Source: Akkermansiaceae bacterium | GTDB taxonomy: Bacteria; Verrucomicrobiota; Verrucomicrobiia; Verrucomicrobiales; Akkermansiaceae | Length of the DNA: 64,000 nucleotides | Direction: 5' to 3' | NCBI GenBank assembly: GCA_903906515.1 | Contig: CAIVKO010000156.1 | Coordinates: forward strand, 1 to 64,000 | Translations under genes and position numbers: made by a program | Notes under the pieces: generated by a model | Database searches by the model: none | Seen by the model: only the letters and a program-made list of their open reading frames with translations | Told to the model about the DNA's origin: nothing | Shown here: positions 1 through 8,901 of the stretch, one piece after another | Position numbering within the stretch: the stretch's first letter is position 1 | How the letters are laid out: every line of letters starts with the position of its first letter

Positions 1-12
1 CCCATCTCTCTC

Positions 13-3000
13 ATGATCAAGTGGATTCTACAAAAAATCGTCGGCAGCAAAAACCAGCGCGAAGTGCGCCGCATCCGCCCGACGGTGGCCCGCATCAATG
101 AATTTGAGGAGGCCCTCCAGCGCCAACCGGAAGAGACACTGTGCGAGAAAACCGCCGAATGGCAGGCTTATTTCGCCCGCTACCACGCCTTGGATGCCCC
201 GGCGAAACCGATGATCGAGCGCATGGGACCCGAGGAACTCCGCGCCACGGCCGAGGCCTTGGAACTCCGTATTGCTCCATTGCGCGAGGAATTCCCGGCG
301 CTGCCAGCATCGGTAGAGGCCGATGCCGAATCCATCGAAGCCGCGAAAGCCGCCTTCCACGAGGCCGAACTGGAATTCCCACGTTCCCGCGCGAAACACC
401 TCGAAAAAATCCTCCCTGAAGCCTACGCGGTCGTCAAAAACGCCGCCCGCCGCATGTCCGGCACCACCATCACCGTCAATGACCACCCGATCCTCTGGGA
501 AATGGTCCATTTCGACGTCCAGCTCATCGGCGGCGTCGCCCTGCACCGCGGAATGATCGCGGAAATGCAAACCGGTGAAGGTAAAACCCTCGTCGCCACC
601 CTGCCGGTTTACCTCAACGCCCTGACCGGCCTCGGCGTCCATATCGTCACCGTCAACGACTACCTCGCGCGTCGCGATGCCGACTGGATGGGTGCGCTCT
701 ACAAGTTCCTAGGCCTCACCGTCGGCTGCATCCAAAACCAGATGCCCCCATGGGAACGCCGCGCGGAATACGCCTGCGACATCACCTACGGCACCAACGC
801 CGAGTTTGGTTTCGACTACCTGCGCGACAACGGCATGGCCTCGACCAAGGACGAACAAGTCCAACGCGGCCACTACCTCGCCATTATTGACGAAGTGGAC
901 TCTATCCTGATCGATGAAGCCCGCACGCCGCTCATCATTTCCGGCCCGTCCGCACATTCGTCCCATCAGTTCGACAAATACAAGCCGCTCGTCGAGCAAT
1001 TGGTCAAACGCCAGACCGCGCTCTGCAACGAGATCGCGACCGAAGCGAAACAATTGTTAGAAGCAGGCGACAAGGATGGCGCGGGACGTGCGCTCTACAA
1101 ACTCAAACTCGGCCAACCGCGCAACCGCCAGCTCATGCGCTTCATGGAAGAACCGGAAATGCGCCGCCTTGTGGAAAAAGCCGAACTCGCCTTCCACCAG
1201 GACGCCCAGAAAAAGGAACTCTTCGAAATGAAGGAGGAACTCTATTTCGTCATCGACGAAAAAGGCCACGACTCCGACCTCATGGAAATGGGCCGCGAAT
1301 ACCTCTCACCCGGCGATCCGGAATCCTTCACCCTGCCGGATCTCGGCACGCTCTACGCCGACATCGATACGGACCCAGCCCTCAGCGTCGAGGAGAAATC
1401 CGCCGCCAAGGACGCCCTGCAAGTCCGCATGGACGCCCAAGCCGAGAAGATCCACAACATTTCCCAACTCCTCAAAGCCTACTGCGTTTACGAGAAGGAC
1501 GTGCAATACGTCGTCAAGGACAACAAGGTCATCATCGTCGATGAAAACACCGGTCGAGAAATGGCCGGTCGTCGCTGGTCGGACGGTCTGCACCAGGCCG
1601 TCGAGGCCAAGGAAGGCGTGGAAATCGAGAAGGAAACCCAGACCTTCGCCACCATCACCATCCAGAACTATTTCCGCCTCTATCAAAAACTCGCGGGCAT
1701 GACCGGCACCGCCGAAACGGAAGCCGCCGAGTTCCATGACATCTATCGCCTCGACGTGCTGCCGATCCCGACCAACGCGCCGAACGTCCGCGTGGACGAG
1801 AACGACCAGGTTTTCAAAACCCGCCGCGAGAAGTTCAATGCCGTGGTTTCCAAGATCGAGGAAGCCCACACCAAAGGCCAGCCCTGCCTCGTCGGCACCG
1901 CATCCGTCGAGTCGTCGGAAACCCTCTCGCGCATGCTGAAGCGCGCGAAAATCCCGCACTCGGTCCTCAATGCCAAGTTCCACGAACAGGAGGCTGAAAT
2001 CGTCTCGCAGGCCGGTCAATTAGGCTCGGTCACCGTTTCTACCAACATGGCCGGCCGCGGCACCGACATCAAGCTCGCCACCGGCGTCCCCGAACTCGGC
2101 GGGCTCTTCGTCATCGGCACCGAGCGCCATGAATCACGCCGCACCGACCGCCAGCTCCGCGGCCGTTGCGCCCGCCAAGGCGACCCCGGCCGTTCGCAAT
2201 TCTTCATCTCGTTCGAAGACGACTTGATGCGCAACTTCGCCGCCGCCGACCGCATGACTTCCATGATGGAACGCTTCGGCATGAAGGAAGGCGAAGCCCT
2301 CGAACACTCGTGGCTCAATAAATCCGTCGAAACCGCCCAGAAGCGCGTCGAACAACGCAACTACACATGGCGCAAGCGCGTGCTGGATTTCGACGACGTG
2401 ATGAACATGCAGCGCGAGGTCGTTTACGGTTATCGCAACGAAGTTCTAACCACCGAAGTCCCGCGCGATCTCGTCACCGAAATCATCGAGCAGACGATTC
2501 CGGCCAAGGTCAACCTTTACCTAACCGACCGCGACGACGCCCAAACCAATTTCGTGGAACTTCGTCAGTGGGTCAACACCACGCTGCCGGTACGCGTCAC
2601 GGAGGAGGATTTCTCGGAAGCCCCGAACGAGGAGGCGATTTCCGCCATGCTCGTCGGCCGGGTGAAGGAAGCCTACGAAAACCGCACCGGCAACCTGCCA
2701 ATGGAAGTTCTCGACCAGGAGGAGCGCCGGATGGTGCTCGTGGCCATCGACAAGCAATGGCAGGAACACCTCTACAACATGGACGCCCTGCGCGAAGGCG
2801 TGGGCCTGCGCGCCCAAGGCCAGAAGGACCCGCTCGTCGAATACAAGAACGAGGCCTATAACCTCTTCGTCACGCTGATGGATGCAATCAAGCAGGAAGC
2901 CCTCCAGAACCTGTTCCGCTCCGCGGCCAATCTGGAAGCCTTCCTCAAACAACTCCACAGCCAGCCCCAGCAACTCCACGGCGGCGAAGAAGCGCTTTCC

Positions 3001-3174
3001 CAGAACAACGTCGGCATCGACCCATCCACCGTCCCCTCACCCGAAGGCACCACCCTCAAGCTCAACTTGCCCAGGCGCAAACCCAGCTTCGATATCGAGA
3101 CCACCGGCCGCAACGCCCCCTGCCCTTGCGGCTCCGGCAAGAAGTTCAAGCAGTGCTGCGGTAGAGAAGCGTAA
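13..3174 (+). CDS. secA: Protein translocase subunit SecA
   Basis: ATPase motor that drives Sec-dependent export through SecYEG at the inner membrane. The Walker A motif QTGEGKT lies at residues 186-192 and the Walker B stretch DEVD at 293-296. The C-terminal zinc-binding/SecB-type motif CPCGSGKKFKQCC is at 1037-1049 (Cys1037, 1039, 1048, 1049). At 1053 residues it is about 150 longer than the E. coli protein. The extra sequence lies mostly around residues 320-490, inside the preprotein cross-linking region. The ATG at 13 starts the conserved N-terminus; no Shine-Dalgarno is visible in the few bases upstream. Identification is certain. Confidence 0.98.
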   Translation: MIKWILQKIVGSKNQREVRRIRPTVARINEFEEALQRQPEETLCEKTAEWQAYFARYHALDAPAKPMIERMGPEELRATAEALELRIAPLREEFPALPASVEADAESIEAAKAAFHEAELEFPRSRAKHLEKILPEAYAVVKNAARRMSGTTITVNDHPILWEMVHFDVQLIGGVALHRGMIAEMQTGEGKTLVATLPVYLNALTGLGVHIVTVNDYLARRDADWMGALYKFLGLTVGCIQNQMPPWERRAEYACDITYGTNAEFGFDYLRDNGMASTKDEQVQRGHYLAIIDEVDSILIDEARTPLIISGPSAHSSHQFDKYKPLVEQLVKRQTALCNEIATEAKQLLEAGDKDGAGRALYKLKLGQPRNRQLMRFMEEPEMRRLVEKAELAFHQDAQKKELFEMKEELYFVIDEKGHDSDLMEMGREYLSPGDPESFTLPDLGTLYADIDTDPALSVEEKSAAKDALQVRMDAQAEKIHNISQLLKAYCVYEKDVQYVVKDNKVIIVDENTGREMAGRRWSDGLHQAVEAKEGVEIEKETQTFATITIQNYFRLYQKLAGMTGTAETEAAEFHDIYRLDVLPIPTNAPNVRVDENDQVFKTRREKFNAVVSKIEEAHTKGQPCLVGTASVESSETLSRMLKRAKIPHSVLNAKFHEQEAEIVSQAGQLGSVTVSTNMAGRGTDIKLATGVPELGGLFVIGTERHESRRTDRQLRGRCARQGDPGRSQFFISFEDDLMRNFAAADRMTSMMERFGMKEGEALEHSWLNKSVETAQKRVEQRNYTWRKRVLDFDDVMNMQREVVYGYRNEVLTTEVPRDLVTEIIEQTIPAKVNLYLTDRDDAQTNFVELRQWVNTTLPVRVTEEDFSEAPNEEAISAMLVGRVKEAYENRTGNLPMEVLDQEERRMVLVAIDKQWQEHLYNMDALREGVGLRAQGQKDPLVEYKNEAYNLFVTLMDAIKQEALQNLFRSAANLEAFLKQLHSQPQQLHGGEEALSQNNVGIDPSTVPSPEGTTLKLNLPRRKPSFDIETTGRNAPCPCGSGKKFKQCCGREA

Positions 3175-3217
3175 TTAGTCCTTGCCAGCAGTCCAATTGC
3201 GGCTTAAAGTAGTCCGC

Positions 3218-4555
3218 ATGGAAGACCAATTTGAACAAATCATCCGGGAAAAGATCCTCTCGGCAATCGATGCTTCCCTGCCTACGCTCACCCGACGCGA
3301 TGCGGTAATTCCCGACATCAAGGGCAAAGCCATGGCGGTCATTGGGATGCGGCGCGCCGGAAAAACCAGTTTCCTCCACCAGTGTCGCGCCGATTTAATC
3401 GCCGCCGGACGCACTCCCGCCAAACTGCTTTACTTCAATTTCGAGGACGAGCGCCTTGGCGAAATGCAAACAAGCCAACTCCATCTGATTCCCGACATCC
3501 ATCTACGGCTATTTCCGGATCCGGCAGGTGAACCTATCACATTATTCCTTGATGAAATCCAACGGGTTTCAGGCTGGGAAGTTTTCGTTCGCCGCCTGCT
3601 AGACACTCCCGGCTACGAACTTTTTCTCTCCGGGTCATCTGCCAAACTCCTCAGTCGTGAAATGGCCACCTCCATGCGTGGCCGGGCATGGGAAATCGCT
3701 ATCCAACCTTTCTGTTTCCATGAGTTTCTTCTCCATCACGGGCACGATATTCCGCAAAATCCTGGCACCCTCACCAGCCAGAAGAACGCAACTCTCGACA
3801 ACCGCTTCGCCCGGTATCTGGAAATCGGCGGATTTCCAGAAGCACAGAACCTCATTCCGATCACTCGCCGTCAACTTCTCCAAGGCTACATCGACGTCCT
3901 TCTTCTCCGCGATGTGATTGAGCGCCATGCCGTCGCCAATATCACGGCACTCCGCTGGCTCGTGCGCCGATTGTTAGGCAGTCCGGCAGGATTGTTTTCG
4001 GTCACAAAATTCTCCGCTGATCTAAAATCCCAAGGCATTCCGATCAGCCGCGAAAGCCTTTACGATTTTCTCTCCCACTTGGAAGACGCCTTCCTTCTAC
4101 AAACCGTGCCCATCGCGACGGATTCGGAAAAGCGCCGTCAAGTGAACCCACGCAAAGTCTATCCGGCGGACACCGCACTCATTCCCGTCTTTGACCGTAG
4201 CGGCAAGGCGAACACCGGTCACTTATTGGAAACCTCCGTCTTCATCGAACTCCAACGCCGACGCGCCGAAGTCGCCTATATCAAAACGACTCACGGTTAT
4301 GAAGTCGATTTTCTCGCTCGCTATCAAGACGGCTCGGAGGAACTGATCCAAGTCTGCTCTTCAGTGGAAGACTCGGCTACCCTAGCCCGCGAAGTCCGCT
4401 CACTCCAAGAATCGGCAGCACTGTATCCCACGGCCCGCCAACTCATCCTCACGCTGGAATCCCGCCTACCATTTCCATCCGCTCCGCCCGCAATCACCAT
4501 CCAGCCCGCCTGGCAATGGATGTTGGATTTTTCTACTGCGCTACATAAGGCGTAA
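3218..4555 (+). CDS. AAA ATPase with DUF4143-type C-terminal domain
   Basis: Putative ATP-binding protein of the AAA_14/DUF4143 family; its cellular role is unknown. The N-terminal half carries a P-loop GMRRAGKTSF and a Walker B-like LFLDEIQ. The C-terminal half has the family pattern around RKVYPADTAL followed by a nuclease-like YEVDFLAR segment. I chose the ATG at 3218 (MEDQFEQ) because an upstream in-frame TTG at 3182 would add twelve residues lying directly behind the secA stop. It is convergent with the protease gene at 4561, with 5 bp between the stops. Such proteins often occur singly and are readily transferred between genomes. The family is clear; the function is not. Confidence 0.85.
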   Translation: MEDQFEQIIREKILSAIDASLPTLTRRDAVIPDIKGKAMAVIGMRRAGKTSFLHQCRADLIAAGRTPAKLLYFNFEDERLGEMQTSQLHLIPDIHLRLFPDPAGEPITLFLDEIQRVSGWEVFVRRLLDTPGYELFLSGSSAKLLSREMATSMRGRAWEIAIQPFCFHEFLLHHGHDIPQNPGTLTSQKNATLDNRFARYLEIGGFPEAQNLIPITRRQLLQGYIDVLLLRDVIERHAVANITALRWLVRRLLGSPAGLFSVTKFSADLKSQGIPISRESLYDFLSHLEDAFLLQTVPIATDSEKRRQVNPRKVYPADTALIPVFDRSGKANTGHLLETSVFIELQRRRAEVAYIKTTHGYEVDFLARYQDGSEELIQVCSSVEDSATLAREVRSLQESAALYPTARQLILTLESRLPFPSAPPAITIQPAWQWMLDFSTALHKA

Positions 4556-4560
4556 GGCCC

Positions 4561-5481
4561 TCACTCTTTCTTGAACAAGGCGCGGATCGACTCCACCGGC
4601 ACACAGTTTCTGATGACCATCTGGAGATCGCCCTTCTCGGGTGCATTCGGCGCTCCCTTCCCGGTCGCATTCGGCGCTTTCTTCAGATTGACGCTGGTGT
4701 AGATGGAACGGGTGGAGTTCACCATGCCGACAACTTCGCCGTCGCTGTTGAACACCGGACCTCCGGATGAACCTTTCGCATAGTCTGCCGTGACTGTCAT
4801 CCAGGGAACTTTCGGCAATTGAGGAGCCGCCGCAGCCAGCGCGTATCGGGAAACCGAACCCTCGGTCCTGACAAATAGGTTGCCGTTGGGATTGCTGATG
4901 ATGGACACCGGCTTCCCGACATCGGCAGCCGCACCCATTTTGAGGGGACGCATCCCCTCACCCTTGACCCGGAAAATGGCGATATCCGTGGCCACATCGT
5001 AACCCAGCAATTCGGTGACGGGATAAGCCTTCCCCTCGCGGTTGATCACGCCCATTGCAGCGCCTTTCGCTCCTCTGAAAACATGCGCGTTGGTCACCAT
5101 CAGACCGTCCTCGGACAAACACCAGGCCGTTGCCGAGCTTCCCTGATGCCAATGCTCACATTTTCCACATTTGTAGATCGTATCGATCAGGAAAACCGAC
5201 TGACTCAGCGTTTCATAATCGGCAGCGGTCGGCTTGGGCGGGGAGGGTTCCTGGATTTCCAACTTCAACTGATTGGACTTCATCGCCTTCTTGGCGAGAT
5301 CATCCGCAGACGGCACCCCCTCCTTGCCCACGGCTTCGGCAGTTGATTTCACAAGAGTTTCCGTGATTTTCTGATCATCGATCACCGGTGGGGCCGCATG
5401 GACTCCGTGAACGCTTGTGAGGAAAATAGCAAGGAAGGCGGAGAGGCCCGGACAAAGGACATGCTGAAATTTCATCTGCAT
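4561..5481 (-). CDS. Secreted trypsin-like serine protease
   Basis: A 306-residue exported protease with an N-terminal signal peptide ending near VHGVHAA (residue 30). The trypsin-fold catalytic triad is readable: His133 in VTNAHVF, Asp166 in ATDIAIF and Ser239 in GSSGGPV. A CxxC pair at Cys105/Cys108 followed by EHWH could bind a metal or form a disulphide. It lacks the PDZ domains of DegP/HtrA, so it is better called an S1-family protease than a DegP homologue. The start codon at 5479-5481 has a second ATG two codons in. It faces away from rpsB, so the 189-bp gap up to rpsB probably holds both promoters. Confidence 0.85.
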   Translation of the reverse strand: MQMKFQHVLCPGLSAFLAIFLTSVHGVHAAPPVIDDQKITETLVKSTAEAVGKEGVPSADDLAKKAMKSNQLKLEIQEPSPPKPTAADYETLSQSVFLIDTIYKCGKCEHWHQGSSATAWCLSEDGLMVTNAHVFRGAKGAAMGVINREGKAYPVTELLGYDVATDIAIFRVKGEGMRPLKMGAAADVGKPVSIISNPNGNLFVRTEGSVSRYALAAAAPQLPKVPWMTVTADYAKGSSGGPVFNSDGEVVGMVNSTRSIYTSVNLKKAPNATGKGAPNAPEKGDLQMVIRNCVPVESIRALFKKE

Positions 5482-5591
5482 TCAGCGACACCAAAAGGCC
5501 CGAATGTTTGAAAATTGAAGCATTTTTCCTTGCCAAGCCACTGGCATTGCCATACGCCGTGCGCCCCCGGTTACGCCGCTATCCGACCAAC

Positions 5592-5627
5592 GAAGATCCC
5601 CGGGGAATCCACATGCGGCGGGTCTTC
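5592..5627 (+). promoter_or_regulatory. Possible rpsB leader hairpin
   Basis: In the untranslated leader of rpsB, GAAGA-T-CCC (5592-5600) can pair with GGG-TCTTC (5620-5627). Ribosomal protein S2 operons are often autoregulated through their leaders, so this could be such a structure. The match is only a generic hairpin and I do not recognise a described motif. Confidence 0.3.
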
Positions 5628-5670
5628 AAGAATCGCCCGACCTGAATCAAGGCGGGAAACCAATAAACAC

Positions 5671-6354
5671 ATGATCAACGAACTCATCAATGAGATGGTG
5701 GACGCAGGCGTCCACTACGGCCACCAAACCAAAAAATGGAACCCGCGCATGAAGCCCTTCCTCATGAAGGACAAAGGCGGAATCTACATTATCGACCTTG
5801 AAAAAACCGTGCAATGCCTCGACAAGGCCGCGGATTTCCTCGGTGACCTCGCCGGCAAGGGCAAAAAAGTCCTCTTCGTCGGCTGCAAACGCCAGGCCCA
5901 GGACGCCATCCGCGAAGCCGCGGAAGCCACCGGCCAACACTACGTCAACCACCGCTGGCTCGGCGGCATGCTCACCAACAGCCTCACCGTGCGCAAGTCG
6001 GTGGAACGCCTCAAATACCTCGAAAACATCGAGAAACAACCGGAGTTCAAGGCCATGTCCAAAAAGGAACTCGCAGCCCTCGGTCGCGAACGCGAAAAAC
6101 TCCTGCGCAACCTGCGCGGCGTGCGTGACATGGACAAGAAGCCGGACGCCGTGGTGATCGTGGACTCCGCCCGCGAAACCATCGCCGTCGCCGAAGCCCG
6201 CCGCCTCAACATCCCGATCGTCGCCTTGGTCGATACGAATGCCGATCCGGCACTCGTGCAATACCCGATCCCCGGCAATGACGACGCCATACGCTCGATC
6301 CGCATCATCCTCCAGAACCTGGTGGACGCGATGGTCGCAGGCCGCAAAAACTGA
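5671..6354 (+). CDS. rpsB: 30S ribosomal protein S2
   Basis: Structural protein of the small ribosomal subunit, 227 residues, near the short end of the family range. The N-terminus MINELINEMVDAGVHYGHQ and the block HRWLGGMLTN are diagnostic, as is PIVALVDTNADP near the end. The ATG at 5671 is chosen because the open frame upstream of it has no S2 similarity. It is followed by tsf, the standard rpsB-tsf order, with a hairpin terminator between them. Confidence 0.97.
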   Translation: MINELINEMVDAGVHYGHQTKKWNPRMKPFLMKDKGGIYIIDLEKTVQCLDKAADFLGDLAGKGKKVLFVGCKRQAQDAIREAAEATGQHYVNHRWLGGMLTNSLTVRKSVERLKYLENIEKQPEFKAMSKKELAALGREREKLLRNLRGVRDMDKKPDAVVIVDSARETIAVAEARRLNIPIVALVDTNADPALVQYPIPGNDDAIRSIRIILQNLVDAMVAGRKN

Positions 6355-6369
6355 TTGCTCCCATTTATC

Positions 6370-6406
6370 GCGGGTGGCTTGTCGGATGACAGGCCTCCCG
6401 CTTTTT
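6370..6406 (+). terminator. Intercistronic terminator/attenuator rpsB-tsf
   Basis: A GC-rich stem made of GCGGG-GGC-TGTC (from 6370) and GACA-GCC-CCGC (to 6401), with a GGAT loop, runs into TTTTT at 6402-6406. It lies between rpsB and tsf. Partial termination here would give more rpsB than tsf transcript, as described for the same operon in other bacteria. Confidence 0.7.
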
Positions 6407-6436
6407 CACCAACACCTCACACGATTATTATCTACC

Positions 6437-7303
6437 ATGATTACCGCCGCTATCGTCAAAGAACTCCGTGATAAAACCAACGCCGGCATGATGGACTGCA
6501 AAAAGGTCCTCAGCGAAACCAACGGCGACATCGAAGCCTCCATCAAGCTGCTGCGCGAGCGTGGCATCGCCAAAGCCGGTGCCAAGGCCGACCGCCTCGC
6601 CAAAGAAGGCGTCATCACCGCCCGCCTGTCCCCAAACGCCGACTCCGGCATCATTCTGGAAGTCAATTGCGAGACGGATTTCGTTTCCAAAAACGAGAAT
6701 TTTCAAGCATTCGTCGCACTGATCGCCGACAAACTGGCATCCGCCAAAGCTGCCGACCACGCCGCTGCGCTGGCTGTCAACATGGGCGAGTATGACCTTG
6801 AAAACACCGTCAAGGCCAAGGTCGTGGAAGTGGGTGAAAACCTCCAATTCCGCAAGTATGTGCGTTACGATGCCGCTCCAGGTGGTGTCATCGCATCCTA
6901 CATCCACCTCGGTGGCAAGGTCGGCGTGCTCATCGAAGTGGGCACCACCAAGGCCGAAACCGCCGGCACCGACACCTTCAAGGAACTCATCAAGGATCTC
7001 ACCCTGCACATCGCCGCCAGCGCGCCCAAAGGCCTGTCACGCGACGACATTCCGGAATCCGTGGTGGAAAACGAGAAGGACATCTTCCGCGTCCGCCTCG
7101 TGGCCGAAGGCAAACCCGCCAACATCATCGATAACATCATCAAGGGTCAACTCGGCAAATTCTTCGCCGAAAGCTGCTTCCTTGAGCAAGGTTTCGTAAA
7201 GGACCCGGACATCAAGATCAACGCCCTGCTCGAAGCCAAAGGAAAGGAACTCGGCGATACCCTCACCGTGACCCGCTTCGTACGCTTCGCCCTCGGCGAG
7301 TAA
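6437..7303 (+). CDS. tsf: Translation elongation factor Ts
   Basis: Nucleotide exchange factor for EF-Tu, 288 residues. The N-terminal UBA-like domain includes RDKTNAGMMDCKKVL, the EF-Ts signature, followed by the ILEVNCETDFV signature around residue 75. The ATG at 6437 gives the canonical start (MITAAIVKELRDKT). An open frame runs further upstream through the rpsB-tsf spacer but has no family similarity. A strong terminator follows the stop. Confidence 0.97.
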   Translation: MITAAIVKELRDKTNAGMMDCKKVLSETNGDIEASIKLLRERGIAKAGAKADRLAKEGVITARLSPNADSGIILEVNCETDFVSKNENFQAFVALIADKLASAKAADHAAALAVNMGEYDLENTVKAKVVEVGENLQFRKYVRYDAAPGGVIASYIHLGGKVGVLIEVGTTKAETAGTDTFKELIKDLTLHIAASAPKGLSRDDIPESVVENEKDIFRVRLVAEGKPANIIDNIIKGQLGKFFAESCFLEQGFVKDPDIKINALLEAKGKELGDTLTVTRFVRFALGE

Positions 7304-7326
7304 TCGTCCGCGATCCGCTACATTTC

Positions 7327-7363
7327 AAAAACGCCCGTCTCCCCCGTGGAACCGGGCGTTTTT
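7327..7363. terminator. Bidirectional rho-independent terminator
   Basis: AAAAACGCCCG (7327-7337) pairs with CGGGCGTTTTT (7353-7363). The A run and T run make it usable in both directions, ending tsf from the left and the vapC-like gene from the right. The gene arriving from the right has its stop codon at 7363-7365, touching the stem. Confidence 0.85.
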
Positions 7364-7800
7364 CATGTCAATAGTGGATTCCATACCTTCTCAAAATCGA
7401 AGGACTTGAAGTCTTTCACATTCGCAGTCGCAAGCTTGCTGACACCGTGGTGCCGCAGAGTGAGTGCCAATCGAGCATCAATGATTTGCCGGAATCCCGC
7501 CTTGGTTTCGGCTGCCCATTTCCATAGGTGGGAGGAGATCTTCGGGTCATAGTCAACGCAACGCCACAGGGGATTGGATTTCAGGGCTTGGCAGTATTCG
7601 GCCGCTTCCTTCGCCGTGTATGGTTTCACAAAAATGGCTCCATTGCGCAACTGCATGTAAAGCTCTACCAATACCAACTCACAGACCACGAACTCATCCT
7701 CCGCAGATTCCAATGCTTCAAAAAAATCACGGGCTTTCGCGTGATGTGGTGAATCGGGATCGGCCGAGTGGATGAACAAGTTGGTGTCGGCAGTCAGCAT
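7363..7800 (-). CDS. PIN-domain toxin, VapC type
   Basis: A predicted ribonuclease toxin of a type II toxin-antitoxin pair, 145 residues. Expected PIN-fold metal ligands are visible: Asp5 in MLTADTN, Glu46 in VLVELY and Asp108 in IIDARLAL. It starts 3 bp after the stop of the ribbon-helix-helix gene at 7804, the usual antitoxin-first order. VapC enzymes typically cleave tRNA or rRNA; the target here cannot be read from sequence. It ends inside the tsf terminator hairpin. Confidence 0.85.
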   Translation of the reverse strand: MLTADTNLFIHSADPDSPHHAKARDFFEALESAEDEFVVCELVLVELYMQLRNGAIFVKPYTAKEAAEYCQALKSNPLWRCVDYDPKISSHLWKWAAETKAGFRQIIDARLALTLRHHGVSKLATANVKDFKSFDFEKVWNPLLT

Positions 7801-7803
7801 AGA

Positions 7804-8058
7804 CTAAGGGGCTTGGAATCGGTTTTCAATCGCAACTGCCTCGCCTTTCACCGAAGCGGGGTCCACAAGGTGACCGCCGCTGCCTCTCAATACAGGCATC
7901 TTCCATGGTTTGGCCGCAGGCTCAGCCTCCGGGCAGCTCATCACGTAAATTTCCATACCACGCCTGATCACCTCTGCCACGGAAATGTCTCTGACTTGGG
8001 CGATACGACGCAACCGCCCAAAGAGCGGCTCTGGCAGCTGAATTTGAGTTCTCGTCAT
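7804..8058 (-). CDS. Ribbon-helix-helix antitoxin of the PIN toxin
   Basis: An 84-residue protein beginning TRTQIQLPEPLFGRLRRIA, a CopG/RHH-type DNA-binding strand and helix, followed by a second helix VAEVIRRGMEIYV. The proline-rich C-terminal half probably wraps the toxin. It sits directly upstream of the PIN toxin with a 3-bp gap, so the two should be co-expressed and autoregulated. The role is inferred from domain type and position. Confidence 0.8.
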   Translation of the reverse strand: MTRTQIQLPEPLFGRLRRIAQVRDISVAEVIRRGMEIYVMSCPEAEPAAKPWKMPVLRGSGGHLVDPASVKGEAVAIENRFQAP

Positions 8059-8134
8059 TGCGACAATCTAATGTCAGCATGGGATTGCTGTCAATTGGAT
8101 TCTTACTCCCGCAGAAATCAGGTGGCTCGGTCCG

Positions 8135-8587
8135 TCATACTGGCACTACGAGACCTTCAGCCTCAGCGAGTTGTCTCTGGTTCGCATCAAAAGTTAGGAA
8201 ATGTTTCAAACCCAGATGCTTTGCGGTAGCGAGATGAATAATGTCCATCGGGCGGTGTCCCCCTTTCATGGTGTGGGAGGCCGACAGCGTCTCGGCAATG
8301 CTATGGACGTCGGGCCATTCTACTGACACCAATGTCAAGGCGCCTGCCTTCACATTCGCAGCCAGCACTTCAATCATTCGCTCGGCTTCCGATTTTGAAA
8401 AACCCTTTGTCTTATCGCGCTGGTGGCGAAATACTTGAAATCGGGCAGATTGCCGGAACTCCCACAGGACTTGTGAAGACACAACGATATCTCCATCGAT
8501 CTGCTCCATAAAAGCATCCGCACGCTCAGTGTTGTCCTGTTCCCGGTAAAGGGCACAGAGGAACGAGGTATCGCTAAAATAGCGCAT
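8135..8587 (-). CDS. PIN-domain toxin of the second TA module
   Basis: A 150-residue PIN protein, not closely similar to the neighbour at 7363. Putative metal ligands are Asp6 in YFSDTSF, Glu43 in VLWEFRQ, Asp115 in RPMDIIHLA and Asp134 in TFDANQ. It begins 1 bp after the Phd-type antitoxin stop. The RPMDIIHLA block is typical of VapC proteins paired with Phd/YefM antitoxins. An endoribonuclease toxin is the likely role. Confidence 0.85.
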   Translation of the reverse strand: MRYFSDTSFLCALYREQDNTERADAFMEQIDGDIVVSSQVLWEFRQSARFQVFRHQRDKTKGFSKSEAERMIEVLAANVKAGALTLVSVEWPDVHSIAETLSASHTMKGGHRPMDIIHLATAKHLGLKHFLTFDANQRQLAEAEGLVVPV

Positions 8588-8588
8588 C

Positions 8589-8843
8589 TTACTCTTCCCC
8601 CTCCAATTCCGCAGCTCGCATTTCGGCCACTTCGTCCGCGCTGAAGCGTCGTCCTTTCCAAATAGCTTGGCGCTGAGCTGCGAAGTCGATCCGGGGCGAT
8701 CGGGTCGGAGCGGCCTTCACGATGGGCAAGAGCGTGGCGTATGGTTTGCCACGCTTAAGGATTTCCACGGATTCCCCGTTATCCAACCAAGAGGAAACGC
8801 GGCGAAAGTGATTTCGCAAATCTGCGGTAGTGCACGTGTTCAT
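8589..8843 (-). CDS. Phd/YefM-type antitoxin
   Basis: An 84-residue protein starting MNTCTTADLRNHFRRVSSWL with the typical Phd core ESVEILKRGKPYATLLPI. It should bind DNA through its N-terminus and neutralise the downstream PIN toxin through its C-terminus. An open frame continues upstream of the ATG at 8841-8843, but the Phd domain begins here. A perfect palindrome also overlaps this start, which fits an autoregulated promoter. It is translationally close to the toxin (1-bp gap). Confidence 0.85.
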   Translation of the reverse strand: MNTCTTADLRNHFRRVSSWLDNGESVEILKRGKPYATLLPIVKAAPTRSPRIDFAAQRQAIWKGRRFSADEVAEMRAAELEGEE

Positions 8844-8860
8844 GATATATGGATATATCA
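8843..8860 (-). promoter_or_regulatory. Palindromic operator at the Phd start
   Basis: TGATATAT-GG-ATATATCA is a perfect 8-bp inverted repeat with a 2-bp spacer whose first base overlaps the antitoxin ATG. It is AT-rich in GC-rich surroundings. Phd proteins bind short palindromes next to their own gene, so this is the likely autoregulatory operator. Confidence 0.6.
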
Positions 8861-8901
8861 CATTACCGAAGATCAGCAACTCATTTTTTACGGTATACTG
8901 T

